Source: Bradyrhizobium iriomotense (GTDB lineage Bacteria > Pseudomonadota > Alphaproteobacteria > Rhizobiales > Xanthobacteraceae). Taken from it: 64,000 nucleotides of DNA. Positions 26,044 through 35,346 of this stretch are shown here, piece after piece. The notes below the pieces were generated by a model, which was given only the letters and a program-made list of their open reading frames with translations, searched no databases and was not told the DNA's origin. The stretch is from positions 62,001 through 126,000 of the forward strand of contig NZ_JAFCLP010000003.1 in assembly GCF_018129405.1 (NCBI RefSeq), given 5' to 3'. Positions within the stretch are counted from its first letter, which is position 1. Every line of letters begins with the position of its first letter. A program made the position numbers and the translations under genes.

Positions 26044-26184
26044 CGTAGGGTGGGTTAGCCTTGCGGCGGCGCGGAGCGCCGTCCGCTGGCGTAACCCACC
26101 ATGCTTCCGCGCACGCGGGACGAAGTTGGTGGGTTACGCCGAGCAGATGCACTTCGTGCATCTGCGGGGCTAACCTACCCTACG
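26044..26184. repeat. Palindromic repeat (family D, unit 1)
   Basis: Outer arms 26044-26060 and 26168-26184 pair 16 of 17 (CGTAGGGTGGGTTAGCC). Inner arms GGCGTAACCCACC (26088-26100) and GGTGGGTTACGCC (26128-26140) pair perfectly, and GCAGATGCAC-TTC-GTGCATCTGC is a further hairpin (about 26143-26165). It lies between the convergent pdeM and LysR genes. Confidence 0.88.
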
Positions 26185-26191
26185 CATCGCG

Positions 26192-27055
26192 TCACGCCGC
26201 CTTCGCCTGCACGTTCTCGCAGAACTCCGCCAGCCGGTCCGCGAGCCGCAGCGTCGCGGGGCTCGCATGAGGCGAGGCCATCAGCGCCACTTCCGTCCTG
26301 TTGATCGGCGCAAAGCCGTCTTTCGCGGTCAGCACGCGGTGATCGGACTGGATCGACATCTCCGACAGGATGCTCAGCCCCATGCCGGCGGCGACCGCGG
26401 CCTGGATGCCGGCGAGGCTCGATGACGAATAGGCCATGTGCCAGGCGCGGCCCGCGGTCTCCAGCGCGTGAATGGCGCCGGCGCGGTAGAGGCAGCCGGT
26501 CGGAAAGCCGATCAGCGGCACCGAGGAGGTGTCGACGTCGACCGGGTGGCTCTTGCTGGTGACCCAATGCACCCGCTCCGGCCACACCGCGATCGCGCCC
26601 TTCTCGCCGGCCGCACGCTTGTAGAGCGCGAGATCGAGCTCGCCGCGCTCGAGATCGCGAGCGAGGTTCTTGCTCTGGTCGGCGCGCACGTCGAGGCGCA
26701 GGCCAGGGTGCGAGCGCGAGAACGTCCCCAGCAGCTTCGCCAGCCGGTACGCGGCAAAGTCCTCGGGGATGCCGAGCCGGATCGCGCCTTCGCCGTCCGG
26801 CTGGCGCAGCACGTCGCGCGCCTCTTCCGCAAGCGACAGCAGCCGCCGCGCATAAGACAGCAGCCGCTCGCCGGCCTCGGTGGGGCGCACGTCCTTGCCG
26901 TCGCGATGCAGCAGCACCTGGCCGACGTCCTCCTCCAGCCGCTTGATCTGCTGGCTGACGGTCGATTGCGTGCGGTGGACGCGTTCGCCGGCGCGAGTGA
27001 AGCCGCCGGCCTCGACCACGGAGACGAAGCTGCGCAGAAGCTCCAGATCGAGCAT
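26192..27055 (-). CDS. LysR-family transcriptional regulator
   Basis: 287 residues. N-terminal winged HTH: MLDLELLRSFVSVVEAGGF, then THRTQSTVSQQIKRLEE-type recognition helix (VHRTQSTVSQQIKRLEED) at about 25-43. A LysR substrate-binding domain follows (IRLGIPEDFAAYRLAKLL and later). The ATG at 27055 is chosen because GGAGG stands 6 nt upstream and the family begins with this segment; the frame stays open to 27097. It is divergent from an EamA transporter gene, its probable target, with a dyad between them. The effector is unknown. Confidence 0.9.
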   Translation of the reverse strand: MLDLELLRSFVSVVEAGGFTRAGERVHRTQSTVSQQIKRLEEDVGQVLLHRDGKDVRPTEAGERLLSYARRLLSLAEEARDVLRQPDGEGAIRLGIPEDFAAYRLAKLLGTFSRSHPGLRLDVRADQSKNLARDLERGELDLALYKRAAGEKGAIAVWPERVHWVTSKSHPVDVDTSSVPLIGFPTGCLYRAGAIHALETAGRAWHMAYSSSSLAGIQAAVAAGMGLSILSEMSIQSDHRVLTAKDGFAPINRTEVALMASPHASPATLRLADRLAEFCENVQAKAA

Positions 27056-27084
27056 CTCTGCCTCCATTTGAAAATCCACTGACT

Positions 27085-27106
27085 GGAAGTTAATCATTTA
27101 ATTTCC
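27085..27106. promoter_or_regulatory. Candidate LysR operator between the LysR and EamA genes
   Basis: The 22-bp AT-rich dyad GGAAGTTAATCATTTAATTTCC is symmetric at 16 of 22 positions and contains the T-N11-A-like symmetry of LysR boxes. It lies 30 bp upstream of the regulator start and 61 bp upstream of the transporter start, in a strongly AT-rich island. Confidence 0.6.
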
Positions 27107-27166
27107 AAATGACAAGCGGCGTCCCTAGATCGAGGGCCAGAAGAAAAAACATCCGAGAATGCCTTC

Positions 27167-28078
27167 ATGTCCCTCGCCACCTCGCTTCCCGCACCCCGCA
27201 GCCGCTTCAACACGCTGCCGCTCGCCATCGGCCTGTTCTGCCTGCTCTGGAGCTATGCCTTCGTCGCCGGCAAGATCGGGGTCACCCATTGCCCGCCGCT
27301 GATCCTGCTGGCCGCGCGCTTCTCGCTCGCCGGCATTTTGATCCTGGGTGCAACGCTCATGCGCGGCGAGGCCTGGTCGCTGTCCTGGCGCGATGTCGCG
27401 ATCTTCGCCGCGCTCGGCATCGCCAACAACGCGCTCTATCTCGGGCTCGGCTACACCGGCCTGCAATCGGTCTCCGCCGGTCTCGGCGGCCTGATCGTCT
27501 CGGCCAATCCGGTGTTCACGGCGGCCCTCGCCACGCTGCTGCTTGGCGAAGGCATGACCTGGCGCAAGGCGGCCGGCCTGCTGCTCGGCGTCATCGGCGT
27601 GACGGCGATCGTCTGGCACCGTCTGTCGGTCGGCACCGACTCCGCTCACGGCATCGTCTTCACGCTGGCCTCGCTCGCCTCCATCGTCGCCGGCACGATT
27701 CTGTTTAAGCTGCTGGCGCCGAAGGGATCCCTGTGGATCGGCAACGGCGTGCAGAACCTCGCTGCCGGCATCGTGCTGACGCCGGTCGCGCTCACCTTCG
27801 CCGACGTCCGCGCGATCGAATTCACGCCGAGCCTGATCGGGGCCTTTGCCTTCCTCGTGCTCGGCGGCTCGATCCTCGCCTACTGGCTCTGGTTTCATCT
27901 CTTGAAAGTCTGCGGCGCCACCGCCGCCAGCGCCTATCATTTCCTGATGCCGCCGCTCGGCATGCTGTTCGCGTACATCGTGCTCGGCGAGCACGTCGAG
28001 GCGCGAGACCTGCTCGGCATCATCCCGGTCGCGCTCGGCATCTATCTGGTGACGCGGCCGGCGAAGGCGGGGGCGTAA
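27167..28078 (+). CDS. EamA-family (DMT) transporter
   Basis: 303-residue inner-membrane protein with about 10 transmembrane helices in two EamA repeats (about 18-148 and 162-295). Helices include LAIGLFCLLWSYAFVAGKIG, SAGLGGLIVSANPVFTAAL and YHFLMPPLGMLFAYIVLGE, the last carrying the classic EamA PPLG/E signature. Members export amino acids, sugars or other metabolites. The divergent LysR gene suggests inducible expression by its substrate. A family B palindrome follows its stop. Confidence 0.9.
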   Translation: MSLATSLPAPRSRFNTLPLAIGLFCLLWSYAFVAGKIGVTHCPPLILLAARFSLAGILILGATLMRGEAWSLSWRDVAIFAALGIANNALYLGLGYTGLQSVSAGLGGLIVSANPVFTAALATLLLGEGMTWRKAAGLLLGVIGVTAIVWHRLSVGTDSAHGIVFTLASLASIVAGTILFKLLAPKGSLWIGNGVQNLAAGIVLTPVALTFADVRAIEFTPSLIGAFAFLVLGGSILAYWLWFHLLKVCGATAASAYHFLMPPLGMLFAYIVLGEHVEARDLLGIIPVALGIYLVTRPAKAGA

Positions 28079-28097
28079 GGCGTGCAAAAATTTCTCA

Positions 28098-28222
28098 ACG
28101 TCGTCCTGGCGAAAGCCAGGACCCATTACCCCAGGGAGCAGTTTGGCGCGTAGTGGTAACCCCGAGTCCCCGCAATCACGATGGCCGGTGGTTATGGGTC
28201 CTGGCTTTCGCCAGGACGACGT
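28098..28222. repeat. Palindromic repeat (family B, unit 2)
   Basis: Perfect 29-bp inverted repeat: arms 28098-28126 and 28194-28222, beginning ACGTCGTCCTGGCGAAAGCC. Within the 67-bp centre, TAGTGGTAACCCC and further short repeats occur. Each arm can also fold alone (CCTGG/CCAGG). It fills the gap between the convergent EamA and TIGR02186 genes. Confidence 0.92.
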
Positions 28223-28263
28223 GGAGAGATTGTCGTGCGCCTTCGCAATGACGGAGTACGCAG

Positions 28264-29034
28264 CTAGTCCTTCCTGAACACAATCGACGCCATCCACCCC
28301 GTCATCAGCGCCATCGCCGCGGTGGCGAGGCCGTAGATCAGGCCGTTCTGCCGCGCCGTCGTCGCGACGAACTGCTCGAAGCCGACCTTGACGATCTCGA
28401 AGGCGGTCTCGGTCTTGGTGACCAGCGCGCCGTTCGCGAATAGCTTGATCTCGATCTCATAGGTGCCGATCGGCACCTCCGCCGGCAACGGAATGCCGGT
28501 GCGGAACACTGTCGGCGTCAGGAACGTCACCGCGCTCGGGTCTTCGCGATAGAGCCCGCGCTCGGTGCGCAGGCGGATGAAGGCCGAGCGGAACGCATCG
28601 TTCGGCACCACGTCGGCAAAGTCGCCGCTGACCCGCTGCGTCAGCAGCACGTTGTTGAGCCCGATCTGCTGCCGCCGCGCGATCTCGGGCGAGGTGATGG
28701 CGTCGAAGGGACGGTTGGCGAACAGCGCCAGATAGCTCGGCACCTGCAGGAATTGCCGGTAATCGGTGTTGATCCAGATCCCGAATTTGCGCTCCTTGCG
28801 CCGCGTCACCATGTCGGCGCGCGGGCCGATCACTGTGACCACGAGGTCGTAGGCGGTGCGGTCGGCGGGCGTCGTCGCATCCTTCTCGACCGAGCCGAAC
28901 AGCACCAGCTCCTCGCCGGAATAATTCGGCGTCACCGTGACGCGATGGTTGGAGACCGACACGATCAGCCGCTCGGCCTGCGCGGCGGAGCCGAGCAGCA
29001 GGACGAGAAGCGCTGCGAGGAGCGTGCGCATCAT
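28264..29034 (-). CDS. TIGR02186-family membrane-anchored protein
   Basis: 256 residues. An N-terminal signal peptide (MMRTLLAALLVLLLGSAAQA), a largely beta periplasmic domain (VSVSNHRVTVTPNYSGEELVLFG, with YDLVVTVIGPRADMVTRRKE) and a C-terminal transmembrane segment (LIYGLATAAMALMTGWMASI) fit the alphaproteobacterial family TIGR02186. The family has no defined function. Its ATG overlaps the stop of the TauE/SafE gene (ATGA), so the two are translated together. That linkage suggests it assists the exporter. Confidence 0.85.
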   Translation of the reverse strand: MMRTLLAALLVLLLGSAAQAERLIVSVSNHRVTVTPNYSGEELVLFGSVEKDATTPADRTAYDLVVTVIGPRADMVTRRKERKFGIWINTDYRQFLQVPSYLALFANRPFDAITSPEIARRQQIGLNNVLLTQRVSGDFADVVPNDAFRSAFIRLRTERGLYREDPSAVTFLTPTVFRTGIPLPAEVPIGTYEIEIKLFANGALVTKTETAFEIVKVGFEQFVATTARQNGLIYGLATAAMALMTGWMASIVFRKD

Positions 29035-29948
29035 GTGCTCACCCCCACCTCACGGATGGTGAAGAGATCCTCAGGCCGGATCACCAGCTCGATGGCGAAG
29101 CGGACGCCGACCGAGAGGATCAGCAGGCCCAGCAGCAGCCGCAGCTGCTCGCCGCGAATCTTCTGGCCGGCACGTGCCCCGAACTGCGCCCCGGTGACGC
29201 CGCCGACCATCAGGATCAGCGCCAGCACGGCGTCGACCAGGTGATTGGTCACCGCGTGCAGCAGGGTCGCGACCAGCATGGTGACGAGGGTGAGGACCAT
29301 CGAGGTCCCGATCACCGTCGAGGTCGGCACCCTGAGCAGATAGATCATGATCGGCACCAGGATGAAGCCGCCGCCGATGCCCATGATGGCGCCGATGAAG
29401 CCGATCATGGTGCCGACGATCAGCACGGGGATCACCGAGAGATAGATTTTCGAGCGCTTGAACCGCATCTTCAGCGGCAGGCCGTGGATCCAGTTGTGCG
29501 TGCGCCGCGGCGGCACCGCGCCGCGCCGGGTCCGCATCAGGGCGCGCAGGCCCTCGGAGAACATCAGGCTGCCGACGGTGGTGAGCAGCACGACATAGGA
29601 CAGCGCGATCATCAGATCGAGCTGGCCGAGCGCGCGAAGCTGCGTGAAGGTCCACACGCCCAGTGCCGTCCCGGTCACGCCGCCGCATAAGAGGACGCTC
29701 GCCAGCGCCGGATCGATCGCGCGTCGTCGCCAGTAGGAGAGGGCGCCTGAAAACGAGGAGGCCGCGATGTGGCTCGCCACGGAAGCGACCGCGACCGCCG
29801 GCGTGATGCCGATGAAGATCAGGAGCGGCGTCATCAGGAAGCCGCCGCCGATGCCGAACATGCCCGAGACGAAGCCGACGGCCGCGCCCATCGCCAGCAC
29901 CAGGAAGACGTTGACCGGAAGATCGGCGATCGGGAGATAAAGCTGCAT
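29031..29948 (-). CDS. TauE/SafE-family sulfite/organic anion exporter (TSUP)
   Basis: 305-residue membrane protein with about 8 helices in two repeats. Repeats open with VGFVSGMFGIGGGFLMTPLLI (landmark) and IGFIGAIMGIGGGFILVPIM, each with the GxxGGGF signature of the TSUP family. The family moves sulfite, sulfoacetate or related anions. It is coupled by a 4-nt overlap to the TIGR02186 gene. The specific substrate cannot be read from the sequence. Confidence 0.9.
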   Translation of the reverse strand: MQLYLPIADLPVNVFLVLAMGAAVGFVSGMFGIGGGFLMTPLLIFIGITPAVAVASVASHIAASSFSGALSYWRRRAIDPALASVLLCGGVTGTALGVWTFTQLRALGQLDLMIALSYVVLLTTVGSLMFSEGLRALMRTRRGAVPPRRTHNWIHGLPLKMRFKRSKIYLSVIPVLIVGTMIGFIGAIMGIGGGFILVPIMIYLLRVPTSTVIGTSMVLTLVTMLVATLLHAVTNHLVDAVLALILMVGGVTGAQFGARAGQKIRGEQLRLLLGLLILSVGVRFAIELVIRPEDLFTIREVGVST

Positions 29949-30027
29949 CGAGCCTGGTCCGGCGGACGATCAAAGACTGCGGAATGCTCGCGCAGGACGA
30001 GCGATTGCCGCGCTCCTCACATAGCCG

Positions 30028-30075
30028 AAAACGCCGCGCCGCGGGACAACGAATTGAACACGGCGCGGCGTTTTT
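30028..30075. terminator. Intrinsic-terminator-like hairpin in a divergent gap
   Basis: AAAACGCCGCGCCG (30028-30041) pairs perfectly with CGGCGCGGCGTTTT (30061-30074) over 14 bp with a 19-nt loop, and T residues run to 30075. It lies in the 321-bp gap between the TauE gene (minus) and the LssY_C gene (plus), where neither gene needs a terminator. It could end a short unannotated transcript or act as an attenuator in the leader of the plus-strand gene. Nothing else in the gap is supported. Confidence 0.7.
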
Positions 30076-30269
30076 CGCAACAAACCTGTGCTCTGAGAAT
30101 GCCCATCCTTGTGCTCCTTTGTGGCACCCGAAACTGGCGATTGCCGCCATCGAAAGGGGCCGAAACGTTGATGCAGATCAACAGCCGAGCATCGTCAGCC
30201 CGGGACGATAACCGAGATAGAGAACGCAGCCTGATCCGCATCGTCCTGACGAAAAGGCCGGGTGACAAG

Positions 30270-31571
30270 ATGAACGAGAATGTCGTCGCTCTTCTCAACC
30301 CCATCAAAACGATCAGGGCGCACAAGATCCTGAGTGTCGCGTTTTTGGCTCTCGCGCTGACGTTGATAGCGGTCGTCAACTCATTTCGGTTTTCACCAGA
30401 TCCGAGCGGAGATGCAAGTTTCATCAACCGCGCCCAGCAGAAGTCCGTACCGGGAATCAAGGTGAGTGCGAGCGCACTCGGAGCGGATGAGAGCGAAAGG
30501 AGCTTTGGTGAAAATCTGGCCGGCTACAACATTCAACCCGTCTGGCTGTCGATCGAGAACGAGACCGATGAGGCATTGGCGCTTCTCCCGGTCACCATGG
30601 ATCCCGATTATTATTCTGCCTATGAGGTCTCCTACAGATTCCACGGCGCTCTGTCATGGTTCGCCAACCGCGCCCGTGACGAATTCTTTCTCAAGCGCCA
30701 GATGCCGAGCGACCTTGCGCCGCACAGCAAGACGACAGGCTTCGTCTACGGGGTTCTGGATGCCGGCATCAAATATGCGCACATCATGATCGTCGGGAAG
30801 AGCCGCGTGGAGAGCTTCGACCTTGCGCTGTCGGTTCCAGGGCCGCCATTTGTCGGCACCAATATTCGGGCCGAGAAAGTCTATCCCGGCACGAAGATCG
30901 AGGAACTCGATCTTTCGTCATTGCGGGAGAGATTTGCAAACTTCGCCTGCTGTACTAAAGGGCCTGAGGGGAAACGTGATGGTGATCCGCTCAATCTCGT
31001 CATCATCGAAAGCAAGCAAGACCCCATCGTCCCTCTTATTGCCCGCGGATGGCACCTTGCCAGACAGCTCGATTTTGCAAGCGCGATCGAGACCGCGCGC
31101 GCTTTCCTGCTTCGAGATCCGTATCAGACGTCGCCCGTGAGCCCGCTTTATGTGTTCGGCCGCAGGGAAGACGTCGTCGTTCAGAAAGCCCGGTCCACCA
31201 TCAATGAGCGCATTCACGCCCGTTTTTGGCTGACGCCGTACACCTTCGATAATCGAAGGGTGTGGGTCGGCCATGTGAGCCGGGATATTGGTGTCCGCCT
31301 GACCGATCAGACGTGGAATTTGACCACGCACAAGATTGCGCCCGACGTCGATTTCGATCGGGCCTATTTTCTTCAGGATCTAATCATGTCCGGATTCAGC
31401 GAGCGATTCGGTTACGTCAATGGTGTCGGAGCCGCACCACCATCCGCACCGCGTGCAAATCTGACAGGCGACCCCTATTACACCGATGGATTGCGCGCGG
31501 TCATATTCCTGTCGAATCAAATAACGCCGCTCGGCAAGATCGACAGGCTTGCCTGGGAAACGCCGCCGTAG
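30270..31571 (+). CDS. Membrane-anchored LssY C-terminal domain protein
   Basis: 433 residues from ATG 30270; ATG 30171 would add 33 residues. One transmembrane segment lies near the N-terminus (KILSVAFLALALTLIAVVNSF, about 18-38). The C-terminal half matches the LssY_C domain: DPLNLVIIESKQDPIVPLI, ARGWHLARQLDF, SPLYVFGRREDVVVQKA, RRVWVGHVSRDIGVRL and a THKIAPDVDFDRAYFLQDL stretch. LssY_C is a poorly understood domain linked by name to a Legionella secretion locus, but no secretion genes adjoin. Base composition is visibly less GC-biased than its neighbours, hinting at transfer. Confidence 0.78.
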   Translation: MNENVVALLNPIKTIRAHKILSVAFLALALTLIAVVNSFRFSPDPSGDASFINRAQQKSVPGIKVSASALGADESERSFGENLAGYNIQPVWLSIENETDEALALLPVTMDPDYYSAYEVSYRFHGALSWFANRARDEFFLKRQMPSDLAPHSKTTGFVYGVLDAGIKYAHIMIVGKSRVESFDLALSVPGPPFVGTNIRAEKVYPGTKIEELDLSSLRERFANFACCTKGPEGKRDGDPLNLVIIESKQDPIVPLIARGWHLARQLDFASAIETARAFLLRDPYQTSPVSPLYVFGRREDVVVQKARSTINERIHARFWLTPYTFDNRRVWVGHVSRDIGVRLTDQTWNLTTHKIAPDVDFDRAYFLQDLIMSGFSERFGYVNGVGAAPPSAPRANLTGDPYYTDGLRAVIFLSNQITPLGKIDRLAWETPP

Positions 31572-31611
31572 TGCGAGGGACCCTGTTCGCGGAGCGCTAT
31601 CGCATCGCGCT

Positions 31612-34600
31612 TCAGTGCGCCGCTGAGGCCGAGCGCTTGGCCGCCACCGGCTTCGGCGCCGGCTTTGCGGTCGCCTGCGGCGCGCTGTCCCAGCCGCCGT
31701 TCGGGGCGGGGACGTTGACCGCATCATCAGGCTGCGGCTCGGCGCTGAAAGTCTGGATCGCGAGCTTGGCGGCGGCGAGCGATTGCGGGTCGAGGCGCTT
31801 GGCGACATCGTCACGCTTGCCGGCGGCATCCGCATCGCCCTGCGCAGCCGCGAGGCTGAACCATTTGTAGGACTCGGCGAGGTTCTGCTCGACGCCGATG
31901 CCGCGGGCATAGAGGATGCCGAGGTTGAACTGACTGTCGGCGACGCCGCGATCGGCAGCTTTCCGGAACCACTGCGCCGCGCTCTTGTAATTGGCGCCGC
32001 GTCCGCCGCCATCGGCATCGAGCACCGCGAGATTGTGCATCGCCTTGGCGTTGCCGCGCTCGGCGGCCTGGGTGTAGTAGCGGCGCGCGATGTCGGCGTC
32101 CTTCTTCACGCCAAGGCCCTTCTCATAGAGCGTGCCGAGGCGGAAGGTCGCGGGCACAACGCCGGCCTGCGCCGCGCGGTCGTACCACTTCGCCGCTTCA
32201 TCGTAATTGGTGGCGACGCCCTTGCCTTCCGCAAAGCGCACGCCGATCTCGTAGGCCGCGGTCGCATCGCCCTTCATCGCAGCGGTGCGCAGGCTAGGGC
32301 CGCCGATGCCGTCAGGCAGCTTCTCGCTCGGCGGCACCTGGATGAGGCCGAGCCGGGCGCGGCTGCTGCCGGACAGCGCGCCGGTGACGTCGCTGCTCGC
32401 AGCAGGCGGCGGCACTGCTGCGGCAGGCGCCTGCGGGATTTCAACCGAGGCCGAGCTGCCGGAATTGGGAGTGGGCGCCGGCGCGGCATTGTTCTGCGAT
32501 TGCCGCCCGATCGGCGTCGGCGAGGTCATCGACGGCGTGATCTGCTCGGGCGCGGTTGGCTTGATCTCGACCGGCGGCGGTGGTGCGGCCTGCGGTGCTG
32601 GCTGGCTCGGAATATCCTGCATCGCCTGCGGCGCCGGCGGCGCGCTGCCGCCTTCGAGCAGGTTCATCGCCATCTTGAAGGTGCCGAGCACGATCACGAC
32701 CACGCTCGCGCCGACCAGCAGCGAGCGGATCTTCGAGGTGATGGTCGAGCCGCCTTCCTGGGCCTTGTCCTTGGCGCGGGCGATCGCGGCCTTGGCGCCA
32801 CGGGCCGGCTTCTCGGGCGGCTGCGCGGCGGCAGCCTGGGCCGCGCGGCGCGCGGCGGCGATGAAGCTCGACGACGACACCGGCTCTTTCGGTGCGGCGG
32901 GAATTTCGCTGATCGCGCTTTCGGACGCCGCAATGCGCTCCGACGGCGTGGCGACGCGGCCGCCCGGCCGTGTGCCCGGCTCGAGCGGATGATCCGGAGG
33001 CAATTCCGGCGCGATCGCGGCGCGCGCGGGCGCCGTATGCGGCTCCAGGATCTCGCTGATCGCGCGCGGCGGAACAGGCGGCGGCATCGGCGGCGGCGCT
33101 GCGGGGGCAGCGGCATGGAATTCGCGCGGCGCGGCGACGAAGGCAGAATGCGCCGTGTGTGCGGCGGCGGGATTGGGCAGCTCCGGCTTCGGATCGTATT
33201 TCGGCGGCTGTGCCTGCTGCTGTGGCTCACGCGCCACCGGCGCGGGCTCCATCGGCGCGGCGATCGGCATCGGGTGCGGCGCAGGGGCCGGCGGCGCGGT
33301 GCGCACCGCGCGCAGATCGCCCTCGATCATGGAGAGGCGATCCACGACATGGCCCAGCGCGCTGTGCACGGCGTCGAGCGAGTCCTGGGTGCTGCGGTTG
33401 GTCTCGGCCTGGCTGAAGCGGATGTCGGAGAGCTCGCGCTTGACGAGATCGACCACGCCTGAATCGACCGGCGGCGCCGAGTTGCGGCTTTCGGCGAGGG
33501 CCGAATAGGTCGCCTGCTGCCGCTCCAAGTGCCTGAGGATGTCGTGCAGCCCGTCCTCGACGCGGCTCAAATTGCCGTTGCGCGGATCGGCGGCGGCCTC
33601 GATCCGCTCCAGGAGATACGAGACCCGCTGTTCGAGATGCGCGAAGGTCGAGGCGGAATCGTTGCCGACCTGCATGCGGTCGAAGCGGTCCGACAGCGCG
33701 CGGATCGCGGCTTCCAGATGCTCGGTGCTTTCGGGCGGCTGCGGCCGCTCGCGGGTTTCGAGCGCTGCGGTGAGCGCGGCAATGCGCTGCTCCAGCACCG
33801 CGAAGCTGTCGCTGTGCCCGGACGAACGGGTGATCTGGTCGACCTTGGACGACAGCAGCTGCACGTCCTCGGACAGCCGGGCCAGCGCCTCGTTGGAGGC
33901 GACATTGGAGACGATGCCGCGCAGTGCCGCGATCGCGCCTTCGAGCTGGCGCACCGTCGTGGGATCGTCATTGGCGCGCAGGATCAGATCGAGCTTGGCG
34001 CCGAGATTGCGGATCGCTTCGTCATAGCCGGTGAGCTGCTCGGCCGGCGTCAGCGTGCGCAGCACCTGCTTGATGTCGGACAGCGCGCGCTCGATGCCGG
34101 AGAGAACCTGGCCGTCGGTGCCGTTGGAGCGGGTCTCGTCGATGCGCCGATGCAGCGAGCGGATCTCGTTCTCGATCGATTCGATCGCGCGCCGCGGCAT
34201 CGCCTCGGTGATGGCGGTGCGAATTTCCGCAAGCTCGCTGCGGAAGGCATTGATGGCCTGCTCGGTATTGTCAGGACGCTGCAGCGCTTCGATCTGGCTC
34301 GTGATCTTGAGCAGGTGGCGCTCGAGCGACGAGAAATCGGGCCCCGGCTGCGGTGGCGGCGGAGCATAGGCAGGCGCGGGCGGCGCCATTGGTGCCATGG
34401 TCGGCGCGTACGGTGCTGCGGGTGCAATCGAGGGCGCGGCGCGCGGCGGCATCTGCCGGGGCGTAAAGCCGTCGAGCTCGCTCTGGCGCGCGGTGATCTC
34501 GGCGACCGCAACGTCGAACGACGCGGGGCTCAGGGGTGGTGAGCTGCGATAGACCTGTGTGGCTGCGCGCTCGACTGCATCGGCCTGACGCTGACGCGCT

Positions 34601-35034
34601 TCAACCGGTGACGGCGCTGGTGCCGGCCGCGGCGCCTGCGGCTGCTGCGGACGGGAGATTTGCGACAGCCGCGCGTCGAGCCGCGAGATCGCGTCGTTGA
34701 GCTGGCGCGCGACGCCATGCTCGCGCGAGACATCTCTTTCACGAGAAGAGTCCTGGCGCGGGGCGGGCTTTGAAATCCGTTCGATCTGCTGGGTGATCGC
34801 GTCGAGCCGCTGGTGGATGTCGGCGACTTCGCGGCTCTCCTGGCTCGGCATGTGTTGCGGACGTTGATCCTGACGCTGATCGTAAGGTCCGCGAAAGTTC
34901 GGCGGCGCAGTCTCGCCGAGCGTGGAGTTGAGCCAATCGTTGAGTGACATGCCCGCACGACGCGCAGCAGCTTCGGCCCGCTCCCTCACGGATGGATCGA
35001 TGCCATCAACACTCCACGATACGCGCGAATTCAT
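31612..35034 (-). CDS. PodJ-like polar localisation protein with SEL1 repeats
   Basis: 1140 residues. The N-terminus VSWSVDGIDPSVRERAEAAA followed by GMSLNDWLNSTLGE is the hallmark of alphaproteobacterial PodJ-type factors. Residues about 50-620 are Pro/Gln-rich linkers and long coiled coil (many heptads such as LERHLLKITSQIEAL). A Pro/Ala-rich part, a transmembrane helix (SLLVGASVVVIVLGTF, about residue 790) and at least four SEL1 repeats (AAYEIGVRFAEGKGVATN, ATFRLGTLYEKGLGVKKD, AMHNLAVLDADGGG, SQFNLGILYARGIGVEQN) follow. The start is at 35034, not at an upstream ATG, by homology. A role in polarity or envelope growth is inferred from the family. Confidence 0.85.
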   Translation of the reverse strand: MNSRVSWSVDGIDPSVRERAEAAARRAGMSLNDWLNSTLGETAPPNFRGPYDQRQDQRPQHMPSQESREVADIHQRLDAITQQIERISKPAPRQDSSRERDVSREHGVARQLNDAISRLDARLSQISRPQQPQAPRPAPAPSPVEARQRQADAVERAATQVYRSSPPLSPASFDVAVAEITARQSELDGFTPRQMPPRAAPSIAPAAPYAPTMAPMAPPAPAYAPPPPQPGPDFSSLERHLLKITSQIEALQRPDNTEQAINAFRSELAEIRTAITEAMPRRAIESIENEIRSLHRRIDETRSNGTDGQVLSGIERALSDIKQVLRTLTPAEQLTGYDEAIRNLGAKLDLILRANDDPTTVRQLEGAIAALRGIVSNVASNEALARLSEDVQLLSSKVDQITRSSGHSDSFAVLEQRIAALTAALETRERPQPPESTEHLEAAIRALSDRFDRMQVGNDSASTFAHLEQRVSYLLERIEAAADPRNGNLSRVEDGLHDILRHLERQQATYSALAESRNSAPPVDSGVVDLVKRELSDIRFSQAETNRSTQDSLDAVHSALGHVVDRLSMIEGDLRAVRTAPPAPAPHPMPIAAPMEPAPVAREPQQQAQPPKYDPKPELPNPAAAHTAHSAFVAAPREFHAAAPAAPPPMPPPVPPRAISEILEPHTAPARAAIAPELPPDHPLEPGTRPGGRVATPSERIAASESAISEIPAAPKEPVSSSSFIAAARRAAQAAAAQPPEKPARGAKAAIARAKDKAQEGGSTITSKIRSLLVGASVVVIVLGTFKMAMNLLEGGSAPPAPQAMQDIPSQPAPQAAPPPPVEIKPTAPEQITPSMTSPTPIGRQSQNNAAPAPTPNSGSSASVEIPQAPAAAVPPPAASSDVTGALSGSSRARLGLIQVPPSEKLPDGIGGPSLRTAAMKGDATAAYEIGVRFAEGKGVATNYDEAAKWYDRAAQAGVVPATFRLGTLYEKGLGVKKDADIARRYYTQAAERGNAKAMHNLAVLDADGGGRGANYKSAAQWFRKAADRGVADSQFNLGILYARGIGVEQNLAESYKWFSLAAAQGDADAAGKRDDVAKRLDPQSLAAAKLAIQTFSAEPQPDDAVNVPAPNGGWDSAPQATAKPAPKPVAAKRSASAAH

Positions 35035-35246
35035 GACTCTGTCCGGTTCCGACTCCGGCGCCCCACCCGGCGCCTCCAGCCTCCCCACGCGTGCCGGTTG
35101 CAAAGACAATCGAATTTGGCGCGGGTCGTCTGCCTCGAAAACCGACTTTTTCCTGTTACGGTAAATAACGGGTTAAGGAATGCGGCGCGGGTGTCTTAAA
35201 GTTGGGCGGCGGGAACCTTCATCGGTGTCATGTCCCGCGAAGGTGC

Positions 35247-35332
35247 GTAGCCCGGATGGAGCGCAGCGCAATCCGGGGTCAGCGGTGCTCGGGGCGAAGA
35301 CCCCGGATTACGCTGCGCTCCATCCGGGCTAC
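35247..35332. repeat. Palindromic repeat (family A, unit 3)
   Basis: Perfect 22-bp arms 35247-35268 and 35311-35332 (GTAGCCCGGATGGAGCGCAG stem), with an internal CCGGGGTC/GACCCCGG pairing around 35273-35306. It lies just past the stop of the PadR gene (35347, minus) and upstream of the PodJ-like gene. The remaining 312-bp gap holds no other supported feature. Confidence 0.9.
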
Positions 35333-35346
35333 AGACCAGCGCCCCC

